Assembly: GCA_903915485.1 (NCBI GenBank)
Contig: CAIWTC010000335.1
Coordinates: 1-10,609, forward strand
From: an uncultured Ignavibacteriales bacterium
GTDB taxonomy: Bacteria > Bacteroidota > Ignavibacteria > Ignavibacteriales > Ignavibacteriaceae
Length of the DNA: 10,609 nucleotides
Direction: 5' to 3'
Shown: positions 1 through 7,815 of the stretch, piece after piece
Position numbering within the stretch: position 1 is the stretch's first letter
Layout: each line of letters opens with the position of its first letter
Position numbers and translations under genes: made by a program
Notes under the pieces: model-generated
The model's input: only the letters and a program-made list of their open reading frames with translations
Databases searched by the model: none
What the model was told of the DNA's origin: nothing

Positions 1-2724
1 ACATATGACGATGTAATTATTCCAAGCGGTGCCACAATTACTCTTACTGTCAATACAACTGTCCGCTCTACTACAATCAATAGCGGCGGAACACTTATAA
101 GAGCATCAAGTGTTACGCTTGGCGGAACTTTAACGAATAACGGTACGCTCATTATCAGAAATACAATCACTGCAAATACAGGTTCATTTACATGGAGTTC
201 AACCTCTGCGTGGGTGGGTGCAGTTGTCCCGACAACAAGTGATGATGTGATAATACCAAGCGGTGCAATTATTAAACTGACTGCAAACACAACAGTCAAT
301 TCTACTACTATAAACAGTGGCGGAATACTTCTGCGCACTGCGGCAATTACATTAAGCGGAACGATAATCAATAACGGTTCTATAATAATTACAAGCACTA
401 TTACTGCCAACACAGGTTCTTTTGTTTGGAACACAACTGCTGCATGGGTCGGCGGGGTAATCCCCGGAACTTATGACGCAGTGATTATACCAAGCGGTTC
501 TACTGTTGCATTAACCGCAAGTGATACAGTAAATTCGCTAACTATAAATAGCGGGGGTGTGTTAGTGAAAAACTCAAGTTTGGTTCTTAGCGGAACAATA
601 ACCAATAACGGAACTCTTACTTCAACAACAACAATTACGGCTAATGTAGGTACATTCAATTGGAATGCAACTTCAACCTGGGTTGGAGGAGTAATCCCGG
701 GCGCTAGTAATGATGTGGTAATCCCAAGTGGTTCGTTTATCTCTACTTCTACTTTAGCAAGTATAACTGTTGCCTCGACAACGATAAATTCGGGCGGTTC
801 ATTAACAATTGGCGCGAACATTACTTTGAACGGCAATATTTTTTGTTATGGAACGCTTACCGGCGGGTCTTTCGTTATAACTACAAATGGCAATATAACT
901 GTTTCAGGAACTTCTTCAGGAATACTTTTCTCATCCAATTCAGGGGGATTTGTTGGAACTGCATCCAGAATATTTTCATTGTCAGACGGTGCTTCATTTG
1001 ATTTGTCTAAAACAGGTGCAACTCCTATTACATCAGTGCTATCAAATAGCTCCGGTACTTGGACTTGGATTGTAACCAATACTCCTAATAACACTACCAT
1101 TACATACAAGAACGGAAGTTCATCGACAGTCATTACTGCACTTCCTAACTCGCAAACATACGGTAACCTTGGAATTAAGTCAACATCAGGTCCTTCAGCG
1201 AGTTGGACTAACACTCTTGCTTCATCGCTTACTATTGCAGGAAATTTAATAATCACAAATAATGCGCCTACTTATAGGCAAACCTTAGATATGCTTACTT
1301 ACACTATTACGGGTAATGGAAGCACAAGCGCAGTTCAAGTGGTTAACACTAACACAGGAAGTATCGGGCTTCAGACACAAACAAGTACAACGGATTTTAC
1401 AAGTATATTCCCCGGGTTCACTCCGATAACCGCATCTACTTTTGCATCATACAGTTTTAATTATGCGGGTGCTCAGGCTATCCCCGGTGGTAGTTATTCC
1501 AATCTGCAAATCAGCGGTACCGGAGCAGTAAGAACTTTAAGCGGAAATGCATCTGTCAGCGGAACTCTCACGCTTACATTGGGAAAACTTTTTCTTGGGA
1601 ATAACAATCTGACATTAGGAAGTGCTTCGACTTTGACAGTTACACCTTCAAGCACAACAATGATAGTTACAGACGGTACCGGAAGTGTTGTTAAGCAAAT
1701 TTCCGGCGTGCAGTCATTTACATTTCCTATAGGTGATAACACAGGCACAGCGGAGTATTCACCTGTAACCATAAATGTTAAATCAGGTTCATTATCATCT
1801 GCATCAATTTCTGCAAGAACGGCAAATTCCAAGCATTCACTCAATACTAATGGAGCGGGATATATAAATAGATATTGGAGCCTTGCGTCGTCGGGTATCA
1901 CCTCGGCAAGTATGGATGTCACCGGAACATATCTTGCAGCAGATGTATCCGGTACAGAATCAAGTTTGTTCACTGCACAGTACTCAGGCGGGAAATGGAA
2001 TAAGTTAAATGCAGTTAATTCATCGCTTCATCAGATAACCGGGACAAATCTTTCCTCGCTCGGAGATTTTTCTGCATCTGCAACTGATTTATTCAGTACT
2101 ATAACTTTGGCAGTTACATTTATCCCCGAAGGGTATTACCTGTCGGATACTGACCCGCTGCCTGTTTCGGACAATTTTACGGTGACTTTGGCAAGTGCGG
2201 TAGGTCCTGACTATGCTGATGTTGAAACTGAGACTTTAACCTTGGATGCCACTACTTATACAGGAACGGCAGTCTTTACAAGTGCACCCTCAGGAAATTA
2301 CTATATTTATGTAAAAGGCATGGCGCTTATGTCAACATGGAGTGCTGCTCCTTTAGCACTAACTCAAGGAGGAAACTCCGCATATGATTTTACCACCGGA
2401 GTTGAAAAAGCTTATTCTATACCCGGATTCCCGTTTTTACCCATGATTCTGCAGGGTACAAAGTGGTGTATTTATAGTGGTGATATAGACCAGGATGAGT
2501 TAATTGGGAATGTGGACCTTACAATGGTTGACAATGATGCTTTCATAACTTTGGAGGTACACGGTGCAACCGACCTTGACGGCGATTCGCTGGTCGGAAA
2601 TGTCGATTTGACGATTTGCGACAATCATGCATTTGAAGTGGTTGAGTCTCAGTCGCCAAGGAAAACCGGAAGTGCTGCGAGCAAGTACTTACATAAATCA
2701 TTGAAGCCGCAAACCAGTCGTTGA
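1..2724 (+). CDS. Large secreted repeat protein with G8-like/beta-solenoid repeats and C-terminal dockerin-like pair (5' partial)
   Basis: The frame is open from base 1 to the TGA at 2722-2724, giving 907 residues. The true start lies upstream; the GTG at 214 is only an internal Val codon inside a repeat. In order: 78-residue repeats (residues 3-236, fourth diverged copy from 237) with W-x5-6-WVGGVIPG and DDVIIPSG signatures resembling the start of G8 domains; a Thr/Ser/Gly-rich beta-solenoid-like core (about 260-555); a module with FPIG, EYSPV, RYW (624-626) and LGDF (687-690), common in Bacteroidota/Ignavibacteria surface proteins; a beta-rich segment beginning FIPEGYY (about 707); and two dockerin/EF-hand-like loops, DIDQDELIGNVD (828-839) and DLDGDSLVGNVD (858-869), exactly 30 residues apart. 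It ends in a basic tail after PRK, with no membrane anchor and no recognisable T9SS type A domain. It is probably an exported surface or matrix protein. Catalytic function is not evident. The downstream gene is its paralogue. Confidence 0.9.
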   Translation, partial: TYDDVIIPSGATITLTVNTTVRSTTINSGGTLIRASSVTLGGTLTNNGTLIIRNTITANTGSFTWSSTSAWVGAVVPTTSDDVIIPSGAIIKLTANTTVNSTTINSGGILLRTAAITLSGTIINNGSIIITSTITANTGSFVWNTTAAWVGGVIPGTYDAVIIPSGSTVALTASDTVNSLTINSGGVLVKNSSLVLSGTITNNGTLTSTTTITANVGTFNWNATSTWVGGVIPGASNDVVIPSGSFISTSTLASITVASTTINSGGSLTIGANITLNGNIFCYGTLTGGSFVITTNGNITVSGTSSGILFSSNSGGFVGTASRIFSLSDGASFDLSKTGATPITSVLSNSSGTWTWIVTNTPNNTTITYKNGSSSTVITALPNSQTYGNLGIKSTSGPSASWTNTLASSLTIAGNLIITNNAPTYRQTLDMLTYTITGNGSTSAVQVVNTNTGSIGLQTQTSTTDFTSIFPGFTPITASTFASYSFNYAGAQAIPGGSYSNLQISGTGAVRTLSGNASVSGTLTLTLGKLFLGNNNLTLGSASTLTVTPSSTTMIVTDGTGSVVKQISGVQSFTFPIGDNTGTAEYSPVTINVKSGSLSSASISARTANSKHSLNTNGAGYINRYWSLASSGITSASMDVTGTYLAADVSGTESSLFTAQYSGGKWNKLNAVNSSLHQITGTNLSSLGDFSASATDLFSTITLAVTFIPEGYYLSDTDPLPVSDNFTVTLASAVGPDYADVETETLTLDATTYTGTAVFTSAPSGNYYIYVKGMALMSTWSAAPLALTQGGNSAYDFTTGVEKAYSIPGFPFLPMILQGTKWCIYSGDIDQDELIGNVDLTMVDNDAFITLEVHGATDLDGDSLVGNVDLTICDNHAFEVVESQSPRKTGSAASKYLHKSLKPQTSR
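7..708 (+). repeat. Tandem 234-bp (78-residue) coding repeat, three full copies plus a diverged fourth
   Basis: The D-D-V-I-I-P-S-G block starts at 7, 241, 475 and 709, so the period is exactly 234 bp each time. Each unit reads IIPSG, a beta-strand pair around TTINSGG, TLTNNGTL, TITANTG, then a Trp-containing WVGGVIP segment. The copies differ at many synonymous positions, so the protein sequence and length look selected rather than recently duplicated. The first six bases (Thr-Tyr) match the end of a preceding unit, so the array continues upstream. The fourth copy (709 to about 790) has a longer strand region and leads into the core. Confidence 0.9.
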
Positions 2725-2781
2725 AAATAAAAGGACTAAGAAAAGTATATTTGCAACAAAAAATATATAAAAAAGGCCCAA

Positions 2782-2807
2782 AGGGTAGGGCGACACATTT
2801 TTACCCT
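2782..2807. other. Weak hairpin 3' of the first secreted-protein gene
   Basis: The arms AGGGTA (2782-2787) and TACCCT (2802-2807) can form a 6-bp stem with a 14-base loop, 58 bases after the stop codon. No T-run follows on the plus strand, so this is not a convincing intrinsic terminator. It is listed because no better terminator is visible close to the gene end. Confidence 0.3.
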
Positions 2808-2849
2808 AAATAATTGGTTAATAACTAATAAAAAATGGGTCTGCTTCAC

Positions 2850-2874
2850 CGCAAATTGCGCAAAATATCAGTTA
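2850..2874 (+). promoter_or_regulatory. Candidate operator, copy 1 (25-bp shared element)
   Basis: These 25 bases are identical to 9627-9651. The element contains a tandem CGCAAA (2850 and 2859, 9 bp apart) and the perfect 8-bp palindrome TTGCGCAA, followed by ATATCAGTTA. It ends 32 bp before a putative -35 box, a typical position for an activator site. Winged-helix regulators of the OmpR type commonly bind short tandem direct repeats, which fits the CGCAAA pair. A regulator of that type is encoded next to the other copy. The binding itself is inferred. Confidence 0.6.
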
Positions 2875-2906
2875 TTTGCTAACTAACAATAAAATATCGT
2901 TGTATT

Positions 2907-2935
2907 TTTACTTAGATAGTATTATGTCATACAAT
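2907..2935 (+). promoter_or_regulatory. Putative sigma70-like promoter for the 1483-residue protein
   Basis: The -35-like TTTACT (2907-2912) and -10-like TACAAT (2930-2935) are separated by 17 bp. The TTTACT and a GTTGTA just upstream (2899-2904) sit in the same register relative to the 25-bp element as in the second intergenic copy. Transcription would begin near 2942, leaving a leader of roughly 290 nt before the ATG at 3230. The region is AT-rich, so the individual boxes are weak evidence. The conserved register is the main support. Confidence 0.45.
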
Positions 2936-3079
2936 ATACTAGTGTTTTTTATTAAAATTGCTTAATATTTGCAAATAGATTTTACAATACTTGTTAAGCA
3001 GTGCTCCAAAAGGCTTTTATCTTGACAAAAAATGCCATTTGGAGATTTTCATCAGTTTTGAATTAGTTTTTCTCTTACC

Positions 3080-3135
3080 GACGCCGTCTGATGTGTTAGT
3101 TCGCTCAGATGCGTCTCCAACAGACGGCGTTTTTT
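3080..3135 (+). terminator. Intrinsic terminator with competing upstream hairpin (possible attenuator)
   Basis: The arms ACGCCGTCTG (3081-3090) and CAGACGGCGT (3121-3130) are perfectly complementary over 10 bp and run into six Ts (3130-3135). The 30-base loop is unusually large because it contains a third arm. TCAGA-T-GCGTC (3105-3115) can pair with the same 5' arm, as GACGC/GCGTC plus TCTGA/TCAGA with a small internal loop. The two pairings are mutually exclusive. A small CGTCT/AGACG hairpin (3112-3126) is a third option. If the promoter near 2907-2935 is real, this lies about 95 nt upstream of the start codon within the leader. Otherwise it may simply terminate readthrough from the preceding gene. 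Confidence 0.6.
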
Positions 3136-3214
3136 ATAATATAAATTTTTTAGTTTTCGAATTAGTAAAATGGCTCATTTCATTTATTTTGATATCATTT
3201 TTTAATAATTATTT

Positions 3215-3221
3215 AAGGAAG
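3215..3221 (+). promoter_or_regulatory. Ribosome binding site of the 1483-residue protein
   Basis: AAGGAAG lies 8 bases before the ATG at 3230. It is a good Shine-Dalgarno sequence in an AT-rich context and fixes the start, which also coincides with a clean signal peptide. Clear Shine-Dalgarno use is less typical of Bacteroidia and fits an Ignavibacteria/Chlorobi-like host better. Confidence 0.75.
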
Positions 3222-3229
3222 AATGGATT

Positions 3230-6200
3230 ATGAAAAAATTATTTACTTTACTATTTGTCTTAATTGCATTAAACTTTAATGCTTTTGGCCAAGCAGTTGG
3301 TGATTATGGTTCAAGTGCCTCGGGTAGCTGGAGCACTTTAGCTAACTGGATTGTATGCGTTACTGCAGGAACTTGGACAGGAGCAACTGCGGCGGGAGCT
3401 GTTCCTACAACTGCAAAAAATGTGTGGGTGCGCAGCGGTCATACAGTTACTTTGGATGCTACGGGTAATTCCCTTTCCACAACTATTGAAAGCGGTGGTA
3501 CGCTAAGCATGGCAACTACCCAGACATTAAATGGAAATATTTTTGCTTATGGAACCTTTACTGCAACAGGAACAATAAATGTTACATTAACAGGTAATCT
3601 TACTTGTTCAGGAGCCGCTGCTTCAGTAAAAACAAATTCTAATAATACTGTTATTATTGGTGCTGTCGGTAAAACCTTTACTCTTGCTAATGGTGCAACA
3701 TTTCAAACATCAAAAAACGGTACTAATGCAACTACAGCAAGTCCATTCACTGCATGTGTGACAAATGTGACTTGGGTTATTGATAACTCTGCAGCATTAA
3801 CTACAGTAATCTTTAAGTCCAGTGGTAATACGTTTATATGTAACCCTCCGAACAGTCAGGTAATTGGTAACTTGCAGCTCGGCACATCAAGCGGTGCTGA
3901 AAATAAAACTTTTGCTTTTGCATCGAATGTAAGCATACTTGGAGATTTGGTTATTGCAAGTTCAAATACAACCAATACAGGCGCAGGTCCAACGGTTTGG
4001 AATTTAGGCGCTTACATAGTTACAACTTCAGGCATTGGCAAAACAGTTACTGTTAGTCAGGCTATATCAGCAGTAGCTGTAAATGTAACTGCAACGGCTT
4101 CATCACCATTTAACGGATTTTCAACTTATAATTTTGTACCGCCTTCAAATGCGAACTTCCTTGTTAATTATTCCGGTACTACACAGACAATTGCAAATGG
4201 TACTTATCAGCATCTGACTGTAGGTGCGGGAACCAAAACTCTTGGCGGGAATACGACGGTAACCGGTACGCTCTCTTTGGGAACAGGCATTATTAACACA
4301 AGTACAAATTCATTAGCCTTAACAAGCACAGGCACACTCACGCGTTCCAGCGGATATGTTATCGGTACATTAACAAAAAATGTTGCAGTCGGTGCAACTT
4401 CTAGAACATTTGAAATAGGTGAAGGTGCAAATTATTTGCCTGTTACAGTTGCTTTCGGAAGTGTTTCCACTGCGGGTGATTTGACTGTTAAGTCAACTGC
4501 CGGCAGTCATGCTAACATTGCAAGCTCAGGAATTAGCTCCACAAAAAGTCTCTCAAGGTATTGGACACTTTCAAACAATGGAATTGTTTTTGACAGTTAT
4601 AACTCAACTTTTACCTTTGTTCCAGGTGATATATTAGGCGGTGCTACAACTTCTCTTTTTGTAGGTCAGTCCTATAACGGCTCGGCATGGAGTTCATCCT
4701 ACACAATGGGAACCTTGACATCAACAACTTCACAAGTAACAGGTGTTACAACTTTTGGTGATTTTATCCTCGGTGAGACTGCAGCCGCAACTCCAAGTAT
4801 TGGAGCTTCAGTTCCTCAGCTTAACTTCGGTTATACTGCCCTTGGCGGAACTTCAGCAGAACAAAGTTACACTGTTACAGGAAGCAACTTAACAAGCAGT
4901 GTTACTGTGACTCCACCAACCGGGTTTCAAATATCGACAGGTACCGGTGGAAGCTTTATTTCTACTAACCCTATAACTATTGTTCCGTCAAGCGGCTCCG
5001 TTTCGCAGATAATATATGTGCGATTTGCCCCGGGAACATCTGCTGTGTTTAGCGATAATATTACTAATGTGAGTTCACCGGTATCAGCTAATGTATTGGT
5101 AACTGGTTCTTCTACTCTTGCTGCTGAGCCAACATCGGCTTCAACTGCAATAACTTTTCTAAATCCATCAACGACTTCTATAACTGTCGGGTGGACAAAC
5201 GGTGATGGTGCAAATCATATAGTCGTTATGCGTGCAGGGTCGGCTCCGTCTGCAAATCCTAGTGATGGAAGTACATATACTGCAAGTTCAACTTTTGGAA
5301 GTGGGACTTCATTAGGTTCAGGATATGTTGTTTACAACTCAACAGGAAGTTCAGTTACTGTTACCGGTTTAGCAGCTAATTCATCTTATTATGTGAATGT
5401 TTATGAGTTGAATGGTTCTGCAGGAACTGAAAACTATTTAACATCTTCCTCCCTTTCCTCAAACCATATGACAGGAATTGCTGCTAAAGCAACAGGGTTA
5501 TGGAGTGCAACTGGAACATGGCAGGGTTCAGCAGTGCCATCATCCTCGGGAACAGATAATGTTATTATTCCTAACGGTTATACTGTTACTGTAGGAGGAA
5601 CAGCAGCTTGTAATAACCTTAATGTTCAAACCGGAGGTACACTTATAGCTAGTGGAACGGTTGGGGCAGCTATTACGCTTAAAATTTACGGGTCAACCGT
5701 TACAAATAACGGGACAATGGGCGCTTCAGACGGTTCAGATGGTTTAAGATTTGACCTTTACAACAGTACGGTTGGTACTACATTCTCCGGCTCCGGAACT
5801 TCAAAGTTGAATAAATTGATTCCTGTAGTATTGGTTCCTGAAGTTAAGTTATCGAATACAAACATTACCTTGTACTACACAGCAACAGGCTATCAATTAA
5901 CAGCAAGTGCAAGCGCAGTTATTCAGAAAACAACAATTGATGCAACTTCTACTTTGTCAGTTATGAACGCATTTGCTACTGCCAGCTCAGTTAACAATGA
6001 ATCTGCGGGTAGCTGGATTATTGATGTTTATGGTACTCTTAATGTAAGTGGTACAATAAGTTTAAGCACAGGTTCTGCATTTTCAGGCGCACTGAATGTT
6101 AAATCCGGCGGAACTGTTAATCACTTAGGCGGTACATTCAGACCTGCAATCGCAACCTCTGCTATAGCAAGCATTGTGGTTGACGGAACACTGAATTTTT

Positions 6201-7681
6201 CGGCAACTGGATCAGCTGACTTTACAACAAAATCTACTGCACTTATTACAGGAAGCGGTACAGTAAACCTTCCTGCAGGTGCTACTTTAACAATCGGAAG
6301 TGCTGACGGTATTTCAGCATCAGGTGCAACGGGGCCAATTCAATCAACAACCCGTGTTTTCGATGCCGGTGCAAATTTCACATACAATGGAGCAAGTGCA
6401 CAGATTACAGGAAGCGGACTTCCTTCAACTGTTAGAAATTTAACTGTTAATAATTCAAATGGTGTTACGCTTTCATCAGGTGTAACAGTCACGAACTCAT
6501 TGGCATTGACTTCCGGTTTATTAAATATCGGCAATAATAGTATAACTTTGGGAACTGCAGCAACTGTTGCCGGAACTCCAGGTACAACAGCAATGGTTGT
6601 TACAGATGGTACAGGTAATTTTATTAAGTCTATTGCAGATGCAGCAACACTGCCACTTACATTTACTTTCCCGATAGGTGAAACTTCAGGAACAACACAG
6701 TATTCACCTGTTGCAGTAACAGTAACTTCAGCTACTTTGGCAAGTGCATCAATCAGTGCAAAAGTAGTAAACACGAAACACGCTTCAAACACCAGTGCAA
6801 CTGATTATATCAACCGCTACTGGACATTATCATCAGCCGGAATAACCGGTGCAAGTATGAGTGTAACAGGAACATATCTTGTTGCTGATGTTGCCGGTAC
6901 TGAAGGAAACTTATGGACAGGACAGTATAATGGAAGTTCATGGACTAAATTAAATGCAGTTAATGCAACGCTCCATCAGATTTCCGCTACTGCAATTGCA
7001 TCATTAGGTGACTTCACTGCGGGTGAATCAAGTGCATTTGTTGCTGGAGGATTTGTTAATATTACTCTTATTCCAGAAGGCTATTACCGCTCTGATGTAG
7101 ACCCGCTTCCGGTATCTGATGTATTTACTGCTACTCTTGCAAGTGCAACAGGTCCTGATTATGCAGATGTTGAAACAGCAAATATAACAATTGATGCAAA
7201 TACATACACAGGAACTGCAACATTTACTACTGCACCTTCCGGTGACTACTATCTTTATGTAAAAGGAATTGCTCTTATGGCTACATGGACTGCAGCGCCT
7301 ATTACCTTTACTCAAGGCAGCACAGTAAGTTATGATTTTACAGATGCAGTTACAAAGGCTTATGCAATCCCAGGATTCCCGTTTGACCCTATGATTCAGC
7401 AGGGGACTAAATGGACAATATACAGCGGCGATGTTGACCAGGATGAATTAATCGGAAATGTTGATTTGACTATGATTGACAATGATGCATTTGTAACATT
7501 GGAAGTTCATGGTGCAACAGACCTTGACGGTGATGCATTAGTTGGTAATGTTGACTTAACAATTTGCGACAACCACGCATTTTGGGTAGTTGAATCACAG
7601 ACCCCGCGCAAAGTTGGCGGAATGGCAAGTAAATATTTACACAAGCCGGTATTGAAACGCACTAACAGCATTCAAAAATAG
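3230..7681 (+). CDS. Large secreted multidomain protein with G8-like, Ig-like and Fn3-like segments and C-terminal dockerin-like pair
   Basis: This is a complete 1483-residue protein. Residues 1-21 form a Sec signal peptide (MKK, hydrophobic core, AFGQ). Next come a G8-like segment (WSTLANW to SGGTLSM, about 33-95), a solenoid core paralogous to the upstream protein (TLNGNIFAYG onward), and a first FEIG/YLPV/RYW (443-445)/GDF module. About 522-627 is Ig-like (LNFGYTALGGTS, VTPPTGFQIS, IYVRFAPG). About 631-746 is Fn3-like (ITVGWTNGDG, GLAANSSYYVNVYE). A second G8-like start lies at about 753 (GLWSATGTW, DNVIIPNGYTV), followed by a solenoid stretch and a second FPIG/YSPV/RYW (1196-1198)/GDF module. 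The protein ends with the FIPEGYY-type beta segment, calcium loops DVDQDELIGNVD (1401-1412) and DLDGDALVGNVD (1431-1442), and a basic tail. It is probably surface-exposed or matrix-associated. No catalytic residues are recognised. It likely forms its own transcription unit, with a promoter and attenuator-like leader upstream and a strong terminator downstream. Confidence 0.93.
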   Translation: MKKLFTLLFVLIALNFNAFGQAVGDYGSSASGSWSTLANWIVCVTAGTWTGATAAGAVPTTAKNVWVRSGHTVTLDATGNSLSTTIESGGTLSMATTQTLNGNIFAYGTFTATGTINVTLTGNLTCSGAAASVKTNSNNTVIIGAVGKTFTLANGATFQTSKNGTNATTASPFTACVTNVTWVIDNSAALTTVIFKSSGNTFICNPPNSQVIGNLQLGTSSGAENKTFAFASNVSILGDLVIASSNTTNTGAGPTVWNLGAYIVTTSGIGKTVTVSQAISAVAVNVTATASSPFNGFSTYNFVPPSNANFLVNYSGTTQTIANGTYQHLTVGAGTKTLGGNTTVTGTLSLGTGIINTSTNSLALTSTGTLTRSSGYVIGTLTKNVAVGATSRTFEIGEGANYLPVTVAFGSVSTAGDLTVKSTAGSHANIASSGISSTKSLSRYWTLSNNGIVFDSYNSTFTFVPGDILGGATTSLFVGQSYNGSAWSSSYTMGTLTSTTSQVTGVTTFGDFILGETAAATPSIGASVPQLNFGYTALGGTSAEQSYTVTGSNLTSSVTVTPPTGFQISTGTGGSFISTNPITIVPSSGSVSQIIYVRFAPGTSAVFSDNITNVSSPVSANVLVTGSSTLAAEPTSASTAITFLNPSTTSITVGWTNGDGANHIVVMRAGSAPSANPSDGSTYTASSTFGSGTSLGSGYVVYNSTGSSVTVTGLAANSSYYVNVYELNGSAGTENYLTSSSLSSNHMTGIAAKATGLWSATGTWQGSAVPSSSGTDNVIIPNGYTVTVGGTAACNNLNVQTGGTLIASGTVGAAITLKIYGSTVTNNGTMGASDGSDGLRFDLYNSTVGTTFSGSGTSKLNKLIPVVLVPEVKLSNTNITLYYTATGYQLTASASAVIQKTTIDATSTLSVMNAFATASSVNNESAGSWIIDVYGTLNVSGTISLSTGSAFSGALNVKSGGTVNHLGGTFRPAIATSAIASIVVDGTLNFSATGSADFTTKSTALITGSGTVNLPAGATLTIGSADGISASGATGPIQSTTRVFDAGANFTYNGASAQITGSGLPSTVRNLTVNNSNGVTLSSGVTVTNSLALTSGLLNIGNNSITLGTAATVAGTPGTTAMVVTDGTGNFIKSIADAATLPLTFTFPIGETSGTTQYSPVAVTVTSATLASASISAKVVNTKHASNTSATDYINRYWTLSSAGITGASMSVTGTYLVADVAGTEGNLWTGQYNGSSWTKLNAVNATLHQISATAIASLGDFTAGESSAFVAGGFVNITLIPEGYYRSDVDPLPVSDVFTATLASATGPDYADVETANITIDANTYTGTATFTTAPSGDYYLYVKGIALMATWTAAPITFTQGSTVSYDFTDAVTKAYAIPGFPFDPMIQQGTKWTIYSGDVDQDELIGNVDLTMIDNDAFVTLEVHGATDLDGDALVGNVDLTICDNHAFWVVESQTPRKVGGMASKYLHKPVLKRTNSIQK

Positions 7682-7684
7682 CGA

Positions 7685-7738
7685 GTTAACCAAAGTCTGC
7701 CTGATATTGAAAAATACAGGCAGATAATCTTGGTTGAC
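7685..7738 (+). other. Extended mRNA 3' hairpin
   Basis: An inner 8-bp perfect stem, TCTGCCTG (7696-7703) with CAGGCAGA (7717-7724), is extended by an outer 9-bp stem, GTTAACCAA (7685-7693) with TTGGTTGAC (7730-7738), which includes one G-U pair. An asymmetric internal loop separates them. It starts four bases after the stop codon and has no T-run of its own. It is probably a 3'-end stabilising structure just before the true terminator. Confidence 0.6.
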
Positions 7739-7748
7739 TTTTATGGGC

Positions 7749-7784
7749 TGGCTGACTTTCTTCTGAGAGTCAGCCATTTTTTTT
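7749..7784 (+). terminator. Rho-independent terminator of the 1483-residue protein gene
   Basis: A 9-bp perfect stem, TGGCTGACT (7749-7757) with AGTCAGCCA (7768-7776), has a 10-base loop and is followed directly by eight Ts (7777-7784). This is a strong intrinsic terminator about 70 nt downstream of the stop codon. Confidence 0.9.
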
Positions 7785-7815
7785 GAATTTGTGCTGTTTT
7801 CTGTAAATATTAAGT

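Noticed and set aside
471..1973. Three antisense open frames (471-836, 846-1256, 1494-1973) within the first secreted protein
   Set aside because: They mirror a strongly coding plus-strand frame with conserved repeats. Their Val/Pro-rich composition is typical of the complement of Thr/Gly-rich coding DNA.
2700..2724. T9SS type A C-terminal sorting domain on the secreted proteins
   Set aside because: The tails lack the usual beta-sandwich pattern and terminal Gly-x-Tyr plus Lys-rich motif. The proteins end shortly after dockerin-like loops in a basic tail.
3022..3050. Promoter with -35 TTGACA at 3022-3027
   Set aside because: The position 17 bp downstream gives only ATTTTC, a poor -10, and there is no counterpart at the other locus.
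3135..3140. TATAAT as a -10 box just after the terminator
   Set aside because: No -35 lies 16-18 bp upstream, and the bases overlap the terminator T-run in AT-rich DNA.
2991..3233. An 80-codon plus-strand open frame upstream of the 1483-residue protein
   Set aside because: It starts with TTG without a ribosome site, runs straight through the terminator hairpin and overlaps the next start codon. Its translation has no recognisable character.
6340..7315. Antisense open frames (6340-6792, 7028-7315) within the second secreted protein
   Set aside because: They are shadows of the conserved plus-strand C-terminal modules. The second is Cys/Ser-rich low complexity with no support.
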